From NCBI RefSeq assembly GCF_032362555.1, contig NC_083506.1, positions 9,037,501-9,101,500 of the forward strand: a DNA stretch of 64,000 nt. The letters run 5' to 3'. This stretch comes from Amyelois transitella (Eukaryota > Arthropoda > Insecta > Lepidoptera > Pyralidae). The notes beneath the pieces are model-generated. The model was not told where the DNA came from and searched no databases. It saw only the letters and a list, made by a program, of their open reading frames with translations. Every line of letters starts with the position of its first letter. The stretch's first letter is position 1. Below, piece after piece: positions 11,766-26,640 of this stretch. A program made the translations under genes and the position numbers.

Positions 11766-14216
11766 GACATCTTATCTTATTATAACACATATTATCCTAT
11801 TATATATAAGTACTTTTTCATTTAAAATCTACTGACCTGATTTGGAAAAAATGTAAACACACCAATCCGATATCACATTACCTAACACTTATACAACAAT
11901 TTACCCGCGAACAAAATCGACTTTTTTATAATAATTTGAGTGCGTTTCACCTCAATCTGCCTGGTGGTAAGCAGAATGATAATAATGCACGCAAGTTCAA
12001 ATGCGAAATGCCATTTCACTCTTGCCTTGAAATCTTGAAAATCCGCAAGTTGTATGTAATTTACTTTACAAACATTTTATATTCTTCATAATAACTAACT
12101 GGCTTGTCACAATTTAAAGTGTAAAAAAATTATTAAAATTAAATCGCATATATTTCCATTATTGTCGCTACGCAATAACAACAATTTAGCTTAAACAATT
12201 GGCTCAGATCACAGTGACATTTTTAAGTGTGTATATGCTAGGAACATTAAGTGAATGAAATAGTGGCAACCACCGCTAACTTCCCAAAACTATAAATAGG
12301 TAACTATAAATAACCCTTCAGCGTACAGTCAACCGCGTATCAAGTAACCTGTATGGAATTCTATGACGAGGTAAAAGAGGCCAATTTGCAGTAAATTAGG
12401 GTAAGTTAGTATACGAGTATTGTTGACTAGACGTGTATGAATCGCTGTTATGGATGGGACTGTTATCGTTTATTTCTCACTCCTAAATACGAGTATAATA
12501 GATGACAGTTGAAGTTCCCACGTTAACCAGTTATCTGTTATACTACGTTAGTCCTATTAATAATCCGTTGTTGTCTATAACACTGTGAAATAACTCATTT
12601 CTAAAATTCTCATTTCATTAGTAAAAAAATTATAAAACGTAAATATTGATTCCCACCGCCGTAAAAGATTTGATGAGCTACTCTTAAAATAATAATTATT
12701 CCACAACTTCCAAGTTTGATCAAGAATCAATGCCATTCTGTATCAAGACGAATAAAATCAGCTCTGATAAAAAAAAAAATTACTTGGTTTCAGTCATTTA
12801 GGCACTTGCTCTTCGAAGTATTTAAAAAAAATAACTTATCTGTCTTTGCCCCGCCAGACACATTATACACCTTGTAAACTTCAAGACGAATTAACCCCCG
12901 CCCTTATACCCTAAATAAGATTACCGCAGGTGAGAGTAAGTAGTTAGCTAATTATATTAAACTTGATTGAAGTTGATGAACAAATCAACATACTTAGGTT
13001 CATTAACAAAGACGTATACGTTGATATAACCATCGATACACTGTCACTAAACTCTTGTATAATACTGCTAATCTAGTCTAGTATATTTAGCTGACACAAA
13101 TTTATACTGACTAAATATATTTTTATTTACTTTAAAACCATGAATGAGGCCTTTCAGACTTTTTGAGACTGTTAGCTCTGTCTACCTCGCAAGGGATACA
13201 GACGTGACTGTGGGTATGTATGTTTGTAATTTCAGTCCGTTATGCCAGTAGTCGACTAGTATAGGTAGCGACATGCACCTGTTCAAATCCTCATAATGGA
13301 TTTTGGATAACTGATGGCGTAACCATGGTTCATTATGGTTTTGATTGAGGAAGATGGACAAGAGTCCCTTTATCTTCAAACATTGCTTACCTTATCCACA
13401 AGCGTGGTTGTAGGTGAAACCCTGGCTTCTCTTCGGAGACGTAAGAACTTCTGGTACATTCCAATATGCACGAACAATGCTATATTTCCCTAAAATCTGG
13501 CTTAGGGGTGTCAGGGGTCAAGCCATATCCATCCAACGATTTGGCGATACATTGAAACCTATTAGAACATATTAAAGCAAAAAGCACTCATACACTAATT
13601 CATTCACACATTGATCATGATCTCAAAAACTACTAAGCCAATGGAGATGAAATTTGAAACTGAAGGGGATTTATCGTTATAAGCGGGCGCTCTCTAATAA
13701 TTCTATATATTTATCATCTATGCAATAATGAAGTGTGCAATATTACCAAGATAATTACTATTATGAAATATCACTATCCATGTGTGTAAAGAAGTTTTCT
13801 TGTTTCAGGTATGGAAATTACATAGGATATTAACTTCTATAAAAGCTTGATGTGGATGTAGTAAATGAGTGTCAAAATATAAGCATGTTATTTCAGACGA
13901 AAATATACCCTATCTGTAGGCTGTTATGTAAACGTCTGCCCTTATACGTTGCTATTCTAGGTGGAACAAGCGAGGTTGAGCCTACACTGTATCTCTTATA
14001 CAAACTATAGTGGTTGCTAGACATGTAGCCTCACTACACGGTTTTAGTGATGGGTTGGTTAGTTACTATCGATATTCTACTAGTTAGTGTATTACTATTT
14101 CGATAACTACTTACATACAACACATTTTTTGAAAGAAAAAGCTCAATTTTTTTAATATATATAAAAGGACACCTATAATTTCATGATCTAAGTTTGCATC
14201 ATAGTTGGGTATCTAT

Positions 14217-14812
14217 AGATTCAGGAACACAAATGAATGAACATAATATGAACATACACGCCCAGGGAAAACACTTCAAAAATAAAGTACCAATGCATTT
14301 AAAGGTCAAATTAAAAAAAAAAGACATTATTGTGTATAAATCTCTTCTAACTCTGTCTGTTACGCTTTTACGCCTAAACTACTGAACCTATTTTGATAAA
14401 GTTTGGTACAAAGATGCAGTTGACCCAGAAGAACACAAAGATAGCTTTTAATTGCGAAAAAAGAGGTAGAATTAAAATTAAATTAAAAATTTGTTTATTT
14501 TCTCTCCACATTTTCAGAGATTCAGGAACACAAATGAATGAACATAATATGAACATACACGCCCAGGGAAAACACTTCAAAAATAAAGTACCAATGCATT
14601 TAAAGGTCAAATTAAAAAAAAAAGACATTATTGTGTATAAATCTCTTCTAACTCTGTCTGTTACGCTTTTACGCCTAAACTACTGAACCTATTTTGATAA
14701 AGTTTGGTACAAAGATGCAGTTGACCCAGAAGAACACAAAGATAGCTTTTAATTGCGAAAAAAGAGGTAGAATTAAAATTAAATTAAAAATTTGTTTATT
14801 TTCTCTCCACAT
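14217..14812. repeat. Perfect 295-bp tandem duplication
   Basis: Copy 1 is 14217-14511 and copy 2 is 14518-14812, separated by tttcag; I see no mismatch between them. Each contains the phrase 'actactgaacctattttgataaagtttgg', here split by description, which is typical of lepidopteran non-autonomous transposable elements. Identity implies a very recent duplication or an assembly artefact. Confidence 0.9.
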
Positions 14813-17544
14813 AGGTGAATATAGGTAAGTACAGACTTCTGTTGTAAAACTTGTAGTGGAGAGAAGTGGTGCCTGAGCTAGGTAGGATTAAATCTCCTGT
14901 ATTACAAGTCACCAGGCTCTCTCACACCTAACGATACATAACTAAGTAAAATTTGACATGGCAAAGAAAAGAAACATCGAAGAAATGAAATTAATAGGAA
15001 GAATAATTTTGTTTTAACACAAATAACTACTTCTAATAAACTATAACTAGGCGTAGAAAAAAAGTTCAGTACGAAGAAGTACGGTAGAAGGGGTTAAAGA
15101 GGGGATGAAAAATTGACAGTGAACTTTACGGCGAACCAAGTCATGGGCAACAAGTTCTCAATATAGCAAAATGTATTAAGCTGAAGACGAAATAGCAGAT
15201 ATAATCATCAAGAGCGCAATATTTTTTACATTGCAAACTCTTCCAAAATTCAGTCAGATAAACCTTCAATAAATTTTAAATCAATTCAAGTGTAAAGAGA
15301 CACCTCTTTAATAGGATTCAGTGTAATTGAAATTTCCCTGTCTACTTATAAGAAATTAATTTATTGCTTTGTTTTCGGATCCAATTTTTATTTAATACGT
15401 ATATTTTTGAGCTTTTTAAGATATCCAATCAACAAGAGCCTACGCTCTCCTGAATCAAATTAGTTTATATCTAATTTCTCAATATTATTATTACATATTA
15501 TCCACTGCTTTTTTTTTTTAAATACCGACATCATGATTTTAGTATCGTTCGATTCTTTCCTACGTGTAAAAGTCAAATACCACACTTTTATCCATCGCGG
15601 GGTAGACAGAGCCAATATTCTCAAAAATAAGATAAGATTTTTATCGATATTATGCAGATATAGCATCACTATTAGGTGGAACAATTGCAAGGCCACAAGC
15701 TTTGTATACTGAGGTGAGGACTTACATTTCGCCGACATGACATTTCTTTAGACATCTTGTGTACTTCATCGTGCACTGCATTTTAAATGTTCTTTATTAG
15801 TATATTTTGATAAGTTATTTAACTTTTAATTCATTTCTCTAAATCTTATTCTATCATAGTGAAAAGAAATTTGAGAATATTAATGGATAACAAGCCACAT
15901 ACATTTTTTGTGAATTTAGACAACAAACACTTTAAGATACCTTATGAATCTAAAATGTTGTTTCAGTTATCTCTAGTGAAAACAAAACATACGAATATTG
16001 GTGCTGTAAACTGTACTGGTGTAACATTTACGAAAAAACAACGTGGCTAAGTATGTGTAGGAGCTGACAAATAAATATATAGATAGAAGAAATTTAAAGT
16101 AAGTAAACAAGAGCTCTTTATCCATGCACTATTGAAAAAAGAGGCGATTCCCTCACGTTCCGGAGAAGATTCGTCTATAGACCAGCCTTAAATTGTCCTA
16201 TTGTTGAACCTGATATATTTAAGAGGTATATGTGTTGAACTTCAAGAAAATTGTACATTCTCTTAAAATTTCTACCTCATTCGTTTATTATGTTAAACTA
16301 AGCTTTATCAGAGTTATCTTAGAAAAAAACCTAAGCTTCAAAAAGCACTTTAGCATACAAATAGGATTGTAAAAATAAAAATCTCGTTTCTATTTCATAT
16401 AACAGTTTATTTATGAAAAACCTACCCAGACATTAGGCAAATAATGGAACTATCAATGTCAAAATGATATCAGACAGAAACTTAATAGAAGTCCACAGGA
16501 TGCACAGTCAACTTGAGCGTTTCACGTTCCAGCCATTACAACAAGGCAAATATTTATTCACTATGTGTACAAATATCCTGAGGGCACGTTCTCATTTTGG
16601 TTGCCATTTGTATAAATGTAATGTATTTATACACCACTGTTGGTTTAGGAGCAATGAAGAAATAAAGACTACCAGCAGTTCGTTGAAATCGTAAGGCGCT
16701 ATTTTTAATGTTGCTTACAGGTGTAGACAGTGAAGTGAAGAACAGTAATCCCGTGGGAATGGGAAATTTAGTTGTGCCACGGGCGTATTGTAGTTTATCT
16801 GTAATTTAAAATATATAACGGATAACGGAGGGTTATCAGTCAATTTAAGGTTTCACTTTTTTACGTCACATCACTTAAATCTAATTTTATACCGCTTCCA
16901 AGGCCCATGTGTAGAAGAAGCGGCGGAACAAACTACACTGCAGCAATCTTAATCATGAACGAATGCACATAGTAGTAGGTCAATACCATAACAAAAATCC
17001 ACATGCATTTAAGAGGCCATGATATTAAGCTCGAACACATGTTTATCATTAATATAATCCTTCGTGCTGTAATAGGCTTTCCTACAAAGCTCATTTTTAA
17101 TGTACTTTGTAAATTTTCTATCAGGCAAACACTCGTATACATATTGCCAAATGAAAAGCTGATAAGACGATATTCTGCTATAAAACGTCGTATAATCTGC
17201 GTGGTCGACATCAATTGCGACTGGGATTGGACGCAAGACTTCGCCGGCGGAAATAACCGTGTCTATCCATTCTCGCCAAGCTCCTTTTTTCCGCTACCAG
17301 CGAAATATTTACCGCTCCAGAAACGCAACAGATGAAATAGTTTCAGCTAAGCGACCGCTAGGGTTGCCTCTTTGATATTATGAATATTAAGATGTTATTA
17401 AGACTGGATATTATGTTAAATTTAATAATTTTACTATAACTTTCATAATGAGCTTTGCAGATGTTCAAATATTGCTGCGGTCGTGTAATCACTCCTGCTC
17501 AATTATAGTTTGACTGCTCCAATGAAACCGATGTTCTTTTAGAG

Positions 17545-17740
17545 AGGAAAAATATTGTGAGGAAACCTACGTATTCAGCCAATTGTAACCATGATCGAAT
17601 ATGGATTAGGTTCCCCTGCAAAGGTCGTTGTGCAGTTCAGACGTGAGCCGCTTAGTGTTAAAACCTGACTTTACTCAATCTACAATCGTGGACATGAGCC
17701 CACCCCTGGCTCCTTTCTAGAAAGGTGAAGATGCAGCCGT
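17545..17740 (+). mobile_element. Family B repeat, diverged
   Basis: 'aaaatattgtgaggaaacct', 'tgtaaccatgatcgaatatg', 'aggttcccctgcaaaggtcg' and 'agaaaggtgaagatgcagcc'. Weaker copies follow at about 18110-18230 and 19655-19775. Confidence 0.5.
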
Positions 17741-18455
17741 TATACTATTTCAACGTGCTACTTGATATAATATTCAGATAATGTTATCAATAATTAAAAG
17801 ATAATTAAATATAATGAGAGAAGGCGACCCTACATCTCATTGCGAGTTGCGACGTCAACCAGCGTGTCGTGTTAGCAGCATGAGTTGGTTTAAAACTATA
17901 CAATGCTCGCTCGCTGCTGTTTGCCGCTTTACTACTACTGCATACTTAGGTACGAGTATTTGTATTTAAATGTAAGGATTTTCTTACATTTTAAAACTTC
18001 GATTTTAGAATGGTTAAGGAACACCCGAATAAAAAATTGTGCTGCACTGGTTAAGATTCTGTACCATTGTCTTTTTCCATGTTATCTTTATTAGTTTTAT
18101 TGCTAATCGATGTTCTTACGATGAGGGTAAAAATCGTGTAGTTACCTACACTTTCTAGCAATCGAATGTGGAACTATGATATGAGTAAGGTTCTCCTGCA
18201 AAATTAACGAAGGTCAGACGAGAGTCAAAAGTCAGTCAGGTCAGAAGAGAGACTACACTAATTTTAGGAGGGTAATGATGACTCAATTATTTTTCTTAAA
18301 AGCTATGAGTAAGAATGAATATTTCACTATGGTGATATGACCTGACTTTCTCACTCTAAAGTGGTGCTCATAAGTAGACGAATATTTAATAAGTATCAAC
18401 AGTTTGTTAAATGATGATATTAAAAATTAAGAAGATTAAATTGTATATTTCTAAC

Positions 18456-18500
18456 ATAAAACATTTAAATCGTAATTTGAAATCTATTTAAATGTTTTAT
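18456..18500. repeat. Perfect inverted repeat, 15-bp arms
   Basis: ataaaacatttaaat at 18456-18470 is matched exactly by its inverse at 18486-18500, with a 15-nt loop. An 18-bp direct repeat (cttaatagtaatttctat) follows at about 18520-18556. Confidence 0.8.
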
Positions 18501-20351
18501 TTTCTAATCTGAAGGGCGTCTTAATAGTAATTTCTATCTTAATAGTAATTTCTACTTAAATAGAATTAATTAATTTACCAATAGCATTGACGCCGTCTCA
18601 TTTAGCCGGGCATAATTTTCATAGCGGCGCTTTGAAAGGATGTGATCAACATAATGCCCCGGCTGAGAACGTAATCATTAAGATAATCTCTAGTCCTTAC
18701 TACAGCGCCACAGATTTATATGCCTCAATTGTTATCTGGGTTAATAAACAAATCTTTCTGTACTATTTTGTGCTGGAGAATTCGCATCTTTGATCCTGAT
18801 TAATAAATTTTAATAAGTACACATAAGTATAAAAACAAACAAGAAAGAAATATTTCAAAATGAACGTTTTTTTTATTGTTTCTGATAAGGCACCCCAAGC
18901 GGCCAGTACCTACCAAAAACCAAACTGTGATAAAATGTAATTTTTTATGTTTTGTTATTATAGTGGCTATTATTGCGTTATTATTTAAATTCACGAATAT
19001 TGTTATTATTTATTATTTTTTATCTATAAGGGACTGATAACAATTCCAAATTTAATCTGGAAAATAATTTCTTCAATGGAAAAATGGTTTTTTTTCGAAA
19101 AATGTATTCTATCCCAGCAGTGACGGTACGTCTACTAACTTACCTTACCCTGCTCCCTAGGGGATCCACGTGAATCATCAATTCCCTTCAAATAAAAATA
19201 TGTCAAAACATTGTCTGCCATATTTCATAATGTATTAGAAACCAACATAGTTTGGCATTGTTTTTTTTATATGAACCCAGGGAACGTTTTCATGTTACCA
19301 AAAATTGTTTCCATAATTTCAAACCTTTAAAAAATCCAATTTTCTGAGATGACTACATAAGTAGTTAAAGTTAAACACAACAGAATCTCGATAAAAGTGT
19401 ACTAACATAATAAATTATTTACGTATTTTGGATCTTGGCAAGGGGAAATTTATAATAACTGCCTCTGGAGTAGAGGTGTGAACATTTGTACATATCTTTG
19501 ATATCATATAAGGTAAGTGGCTCTGTTGTTGTATAATTTGCAATAATCTTTTGAGTTAATAGTTTCCATTCATATGATTGTAATATAAAATTTCAAAGCA
19601 TTTACATAAATAATATAGGAATAGAGAGTAGATGGACTAAGATTAAAACTAAGTCATGTGCGGCACGGCTCCCTGTGACGATACCAACAGATGGGCTGAA
19701 GCGTTTTTAGTTAGTGTTAGTTCTAAAACCGGGTTACATTCCTCTGAAAAAGGTTGCGGAGGTCAGACCGGAGAAGGGAATTAATTAATTTATGTACGCC
19801 AATAATACAACTGTTGTAGTACACCTCTTAAAGTATTTGGCAAAGAATTCTTATGTACCAAAATATAATCTTGACAGTCTTCATTTCAATTACAAAGGAA
19901 AATGACAATATTCTTTCCCCGCGTTTGTATCAAACGTTAACCATTTTTAGACCTCATCTTACCAACTTTTAATGAAGGAGGTCAAATACACTAGAATATA
20001 TTTTGAAAAAGGTGTTACGTAAAAATCTATTCGGCTTTTTGTGGTTTCCAAACTACTAGATATTTTATCTGTGGGCCCTTATTACAACGTTAATTCCCAT
20101 AAAGTATAGAAAGCTTTCTGTAAAATACATAAGTAGAGTACAATATATGTATATTTGCACGTTCTTGACTTAAAGAAACACGAGCCATAGCGTGTGTGGG
20201 CTATTAAAAACAAAGTTGCATTTCTTTTATTGCTTCTAGGATGACTCCGTGACTGTCTACGACTATTCATTGAATCAAGTTCGTACACGAGACATAAATT
20301 ACTGTGTAACTGCGAAAAATTATTATTAAGCTAGTGATTATACGAGTTGAT

Positions 20352-20585
20352 TATACTCCATCTCTTTTCTACGGATGTCGAAAAAGGCGACTAAAGGTAA
20401 GGCATATAAACTTGGGATTCTTCATTTAGGCGATGGACTAGCAACCTGTCGCTATTTGAATCTCAATTCTATCATTAAGCGACTGTCGAATAGACTTAAT
20501 CTATCTATCTATTTAGTCTATCCGTCTTTTAAGACCACTAGCACTGTCTACTCCGCAAGGGATAAAGACATGATTATATGAATTA
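20352..20585 (-). mobile_element. Family A repeat, diverged
   Basis: Contains 'ggatgtcgaaaaaggcgact', 'ttaggcgatggactagcaac', 'tgaatctcaattctatcatt' and 'ctactccgcaagggat', with a small (atct) expansion in the middle. Confidence 0.65.
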
Positions 20586-21386
20586 ATGTATACGACTTGG
20601 TATAAACATCTTGATAACTACTTAATTTTTAAACAATATAATTTATTTACTACGTAAATTCACAGGCAGATTATGTTTGATCTACTTGTAGACCCTAGTT
20701 ACAATTTGGTCAGTATGAGCGTAACTTGAAAGTTCATTTTAACCGAACTTTTTAATATTTTTTTAGTATATATGATAATCTTGTTTATTCAACGGTATTT
20801 TTCATATATCATTTCCTGTCACCTTGCTCCCTCCTAGATTTTGGCGCTCCTCGTACAGCAGGGCAGTGTATGACCACAATTCAGGCTAGTGGTAAGTCAG
20901 GTAATAAATGAAACAAAGTGATTCCTGTCTGACCCCCATGGCTTTGTTCACAGGGGAATTTAATACAGTTTGGATCATGGTGTCAAAATATTCTCTTCCT
21001 TTCACATTCTCGAGATAGAAATTGAGTGATCATAATATTTTATAGCAATTACTTAAAATTCTCTTAACATAGAATAATCTAGCATAGGAATTACTGTATG
21101 CAAATTTTAAACTGTCACATAGTTCGTTTGCGTTAGCTGATAGCTGAAATGTTTAGAAACACGAGTACTTGATGTAAGAAGCAGTCCAATAAAGTTTAAA
21201 ATTTATTTCCATGCGCGAATAACATAGCACATCAAACTATACTTTCCATCTACGTTTTAGACCAACTCCTATATTGCATGGGTCACAATAGGCCGCACAA
21301 ATGAAAGTACAATACCTCGTCGGAGCAATGCAGGCCCGCTCCGTGCCGTACTTCCCACTTGCCCCCTTTCAACTGCATTCCTAAGA

Positions 21387-21445
21387 AAATCTCTTAGAAA
21401 TCATTGCGAGTTGATTAAAAATACGCAATGACTTCTAAGAGATTT
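21387..21445. repeat. Hairpin with 22-bp arms
   Basis: Arms 21387-21408 and 21424-21445 match at 21 of 22 positions around a 15-nt loop. This is probably a MITE remnant; an isolated pre-miRNA shape cannot be excluded. Confidence 0.7.
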
Positions 21446-23394
21446 GATTAAAAAATACTTAGTAGGTATTTACGAACTGGTGATTTTTTTGGAAGGATTA
21501 TTTGTCTATATTGCAAACTTTCAAAAATTTATATCATAACTCAATGTGGCCTTACAGGCAAGTCTGTAACTCTCTACCCCGTAAGGGATAAATACATCAT
21601 TGTATGTTTGTGTGTATGAATTGCAGATATAACTTCAGTCTTCGGACTAACTACAGCGATATAAACCACAGATTGTGGTTGTCTTCAATATATGTATCTA
21701 CCTAAAAGAAGAAAATATTAGAGTAGGATTTTCTATATGATTTCTGCCGGGATACCTGTAAAATATCGTGGGCTTGGCCGTTTTATTCTACATGGCACAA
21801 TCTATTCAATCGGCAATAACACAATATTGTGGGCCATTTCTGAATGATGGCGGCCGCACATTTGGACATTATCTGACCGTAATGTGGGTCTTTGTTTCGT
21901 ACATTAACCGTCAAATAGTTTGCGTCATTCTGTACGGATAGTGTAAGGCTACCATGAGTTCTGCTTACTACCGTTACTCGTCCCAAAATCTTTTGTTCGA
22001 CATCCCACGTAAAAAATATCCATATTAATTTTGCACCCCTTACAAAAGTCTCGAACTAGACGTGAGGGCTAAGTAAGTACAACTGGATTTTTAAAATGAC
22101 TGTGCTGGTAGTGACAGGTTGCGTTAGTTTAAAAAATAAAAAAAAAAAACAATGTTTAAAGGTTAATAATAGTTAGCGTATTAAAGAAGCACTCAAGCGT
22201 CAACATTTGTGGTAACTTTTGTAAGGAATCCTATATAAATACTTATATTGCCAAAATAATGTATAATGCATTGATAATGTATGTATACTATCAAAAGTTC
22301 ACCGCAGTCGTAACTGTAACGGGCAACAAACATTAAAGTAATAAAAAAAATACATCTCGATTCCTATTTTGCAGCCCTTCCTTACACAACCATGGGTGTA
22401 ATAAATATAATTGAATTGATGGATGCAAGTAATGAATTAGACTGAATTTAAAATAATTCTTTTCAGCTAGCAACCATAGCGAGCCAAAAACTGATGGTAA
22501 CCATACCCACTTCATTTATTTGGCCCTATATTTCAGGAACAGTCCGTGAGTTCAATCACCCTACTTTGTTAATGCTAATTGTTCATGTCACTCGCCATTT
22601 AGGAATCACCCGAGTAATGAAGTCGAGCAGTGGGGACAGGCGGCTGTTACCCGCGGTTTTAGGTAAGGCTGAAGGAAATATTAAGACCTATAATCGATTA
22701 GACATCCATATATATATCCATACTCTATACACATTTATTTACTCTAATATAAATACTTACAGTCCGACTGCCTGTTGTGTTGCACGGGTAAACGGCTGGG
22801 CCGATTTGTTTTATATTTTGTATAAATAAAATTTAATTATAAAAGAGATAAAGAACGATCGAAACTAGTTTGGCCGAACTTGTAAAAGTACATTTTAAAT
22901 CAAAATTCTTTATTAATCCGAAAAACAACTGACTATTTAGTTAGTTATTGTCTGCTTAGTTGAATTACTTGCGATTTCGAAATAAGTCGTGAATTCGAAT
23001 CTTATCAATTATTCTCGACACGATAAGTACAATTCATGCAAGCTTAACGGTTCATGGTTTATTTATACTGCATCAGAAATGCATTCGGTTTCTAGAACGT
23101 ATCCAGACGAGTTTTGTCAGCAATTCTAGGACCGTTCCCCATTCCGGAAGCAACAATACGGCGCGGCGGTTGGCTTCCAAAGATGAATTCGGATAGGAAT
23201 GCTACATGGCATATTTTGCATACATCGTCATTGACCATACGTATTAATTACTAGCTGTTGCCCGTGATCTCGTCCGCTTCACAAAGAAAAAAGCTAACCC
23301 CTTGTATTACAAACATACAGACGGATAGAAAGACAGAAAACTTAAACATCCTACCGCGGCAATAACTTTTTTCAAAGTTATGTACATTAGTTTG

Positions 23395-23690
23395 AACACT
23401 AACCGATGCTCTTATGGTGGGGCAAAACATCGTGCGGAAACCTGCACATTCAGGCAACTGGATGTGTAACCATGGATCCAATACGGTTTAGGTTTACCTG
23501 CAAAGGTTGCGGAGGTGAAATGGGAGTCGCTTCGTGTAAAAACTTGACTCACCCAATCAAAGATCCATCGTCAAAGGCATACCTCAGGCTCCTCTCCAGA
23601 GAGGTGAGGATGCAACCGGGACTAAAGCCAGGAAGTAGAAGACTTCTGCTTAAGGTTCCCTCGACCTGATCTTTCACTAGAACGTCGCCG
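23395..23690 (+). mobile_element. Interspersed repeat family B, best copy
   Basis: 'accgatgctcttatggtg', 'aaacatcgtgcggaaacc', 'caactggatgtgtaaccatg', 'aaaggttgcggaggtgaaat', 'gggagtcgcttcgtgtaaaa', 'ctcctctccagagaggtgag' and 'agccaggaagtagaagactt'. The same order of words recurs in degraded copies across the window. I recognise the pattern from moth genomes but cannot name it. Confidence 0.65.
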
Positions 23691-26640
23691 TTATAATCAA
23701 GGCATAGTTTATTTTGGCATACCGAATCTAACGTGCCCATTGACACTTGCCACTCACTTGATACCCATTTTATTATTCATTAGTAACATAAAAAGCACTC
23801 AACGCCGAGAAGTTGGCATTTGGGAAGCCTAGTTTCGTCCTCGATCTACATCAGATTCAAAAACAAATTGAAATTTTTGCGTGTTCCCGAGAAGAGGGTA
23901 TTGAATTACAAATGGACAAATGTGTTACGTGTCTAGTTACCCTAGCTTAGAAGTCTTTCTACTTGAGATTACGAACCGCCGAAAATAGCCAGAATTGTAT
24001 TTTTCGACAGCTGAAAGAGAAACCGTAGAAGTTGTAAGATTATGTCTGGATAAAATTCAATTTAATTCAGGTTAGGCTACATAAACTATATGTTAAACAT
24101 TTATTTGGACCGAGAAACCTTAATATTGGGTTAAAGATATGGAAGCACAGCCTAATGCAAGAATCGGTGGCACAATAGAATTTGTTACATCAGCGAAAAA
24201 CTGATTGATTTTCTGACTGTAGCAATTGAATTGCCCGGGGACATTGCTCGCTTTCGTTTGTCAGGAGACGCGGCTCGCAATCGCAGCATTTTATTATTGT
24301 TTCAACTCTCCTATATTTAGAACAGAAGCTGATGATGGATGGACTTACTGACATATCACAGCCTAAGCCTTTGAAATTTCGTGTGTAGGTTTCTAGGTAT
24401 TTAGTATTTTATAAATATCGTTCCGTCTTGGAAATTTAACACGACAAGAAAAATAAAAGATAGTTCTGCCAGCCTTCTGGGCACACTCCCGCAGGTTGAT
24501 ACTATGCAAGTACTGAACAATTTATAAATTAAATATTTTATAATTTTTTTTGTAGTTAAGTACTTATAGATTTAAAAATTTATTCTTAATAAATAGGATG
24601 ATTCCACACTTACGTAATGTAATTGAATGTTTTACCTAAATTGAGGGATAGGTATCATAAAGATCTCAGTAGCCTCCGGTTAGCATTATGACCGCCATCC
24701 ACTTTCATGTCGGGCACTCACAAAGGGCCACTTCAGATGGCTGTGTCTACCCCGTTGCCGCCCACTGATATCATGTCAGACCACTTTTTATCGACCCTTC
24801 AAACTGTATCCTCCTTTTTTGCTACTTCTGTTTAATTTTGAACCGTTGTAAATTTATAGTTTTGCATGAAAGATAAACCGAGCCAACCTCCAGCTAGGTA
24901 TGTATATTTTAATAAGAGAATTACTAATTGAAAAAACGTAATAACTTAATTGATTTTTCTCAATAATCGTTAAAGTATGTAGTACCTACATTATTCATTA
25001 CTTTTTTTTTGAAAAATTCATGGTGATCTTTTTTGAAGGTGAGATTAATTGTAACAAATCAATGACACTAGTGGAATTTATGCCTATGCAAATAAATATC
25101 TATGATAGCTAATACTTTACTACTGTACTAATCTCTTATAGTGCAGTATTAGTCCTAATGTAACTCTTAATATTAAGAATACGATATCGGACAAGCGGAC
25201 TACGCGGCTACAAAAACCAGCAATCATTAGATGAATACAATGTACAAAACTCAATTAATCAATATGATTTCAGCGGCAGCGCTAAAATCAGCGCGATTGT
25301 GTGAGATACAGTGTAATGTTGACGCATTGAATGTTATATTGCATAAGAGTAAATGAAATTGAACGTGAAGCTTATTTTAGTATACTGGTATTTGCTCAAG
25401 TGTGAATATTAATTGCATAAATCTAATTGGCTTGTTGTCTATCAGATCAGATTCTACAAACTTAGTAACGCCAATGTTTTGTATCACTAAATATATGTAT
25501 ATTTGGTTATCATTCATCAGGAGAACGAGCATGACTAAATATTATTTCTCATAGCTTTGTTTAGATAATTTTAAACGTACTTTAAATAAGATAAAGTTTA
25601 CAAAATCAATATTTTTTATTTCAATCAGTATAGGTAAATAAATACCGTAAGTAAAAATAAAATTAGTCTAAAATATAAGTATGATACAATTTAGTTAGTA
25701 CCATATGGTTGGATAATTACTAGGAATAAAAATAACTTAGCATGACTTGCAACTAACCACTTGTTACACTATTAAAATTTAGTAGTTTTTAAATCATAGC
25801 CTTAAAATGACAACTGTAGGTATTGACTAATTACTACACAAGTAGAGTAATTAGAATTTATTAAATGAACATTGGACTCAGAACGGGTCAGTCATGCCAT
25901 GTGACTGTAAATAGAAACTATAAACTACGCAGTGACCGCTTGTAAATAAATTGAACTAAATATTAATGCAGTTGAAGCCAATGTAATGCTCTAAAAGTTT
26001 GCTATTTTAGTTGGCTTGGAATGAAAGGAGCGTTAATGAAATTCACATACATTTTACACTGAAATCACTGAAATTTAAAACTTATACACAAAATCAGTTG
26101 AAGTCATTGTTTTCAAAATAGACTCATATATGAGTTATTGAAATACGACAACTTTCAAATTAAACAGAGTGCATTTAAAATTGTCACATAAAGTACGGTA
26201 ATTTCAACAACGTTTATCTAAAACAGTAGTTTGTAAAGCAATAGAAGTTATTGCTTTCTAGTCTAACAAAAAAACAGAGAAAATTGAAAAAGACTCACAA
26301 ATGTCTAACTTCAGATTCATATATGTAGTTCAATCAGACAGTTTCCATCTCTTAGCGTTTAGCCGACGAGGCAAAGCTATCAAGGCTGCCTCGTGCAGAG
26401 GCGACTTGCTAATAAATGGACTTTGGGCTGCTACGTACCAGTAGACATATTTCAACCAACTGAGCGGGACACATAAATCATTATTTTGTGAAACTATTCT
26501 GCACATACTATCTTTCAATGGGTTTAAACTATATTAAAATTAGGTATGTTAAATATAATGAAAAACAGTTGTTATAATATAATGAATGGATAAGCCACTT
26601 ATCAAGAATAGGCTAGAATAACAACAATTTGTACTTTGTT

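Noticed and set aside
14194-14686. Apparent repeated small protein in the tandem duplication
   Set aside because: The frame is simply copied with the duplication and ends in transposable-element-type sequence.
16933-17335. Overlapping frames on both strands of about 75-110 codons
   Set aside because: Adjacent to a family C repeat end and without recognisable domain; likely a degraded element.
23406-23746. 87-codon and 65-codon frames on opposite strands
   Set aside because: Both lie in the best family B repeat copy.
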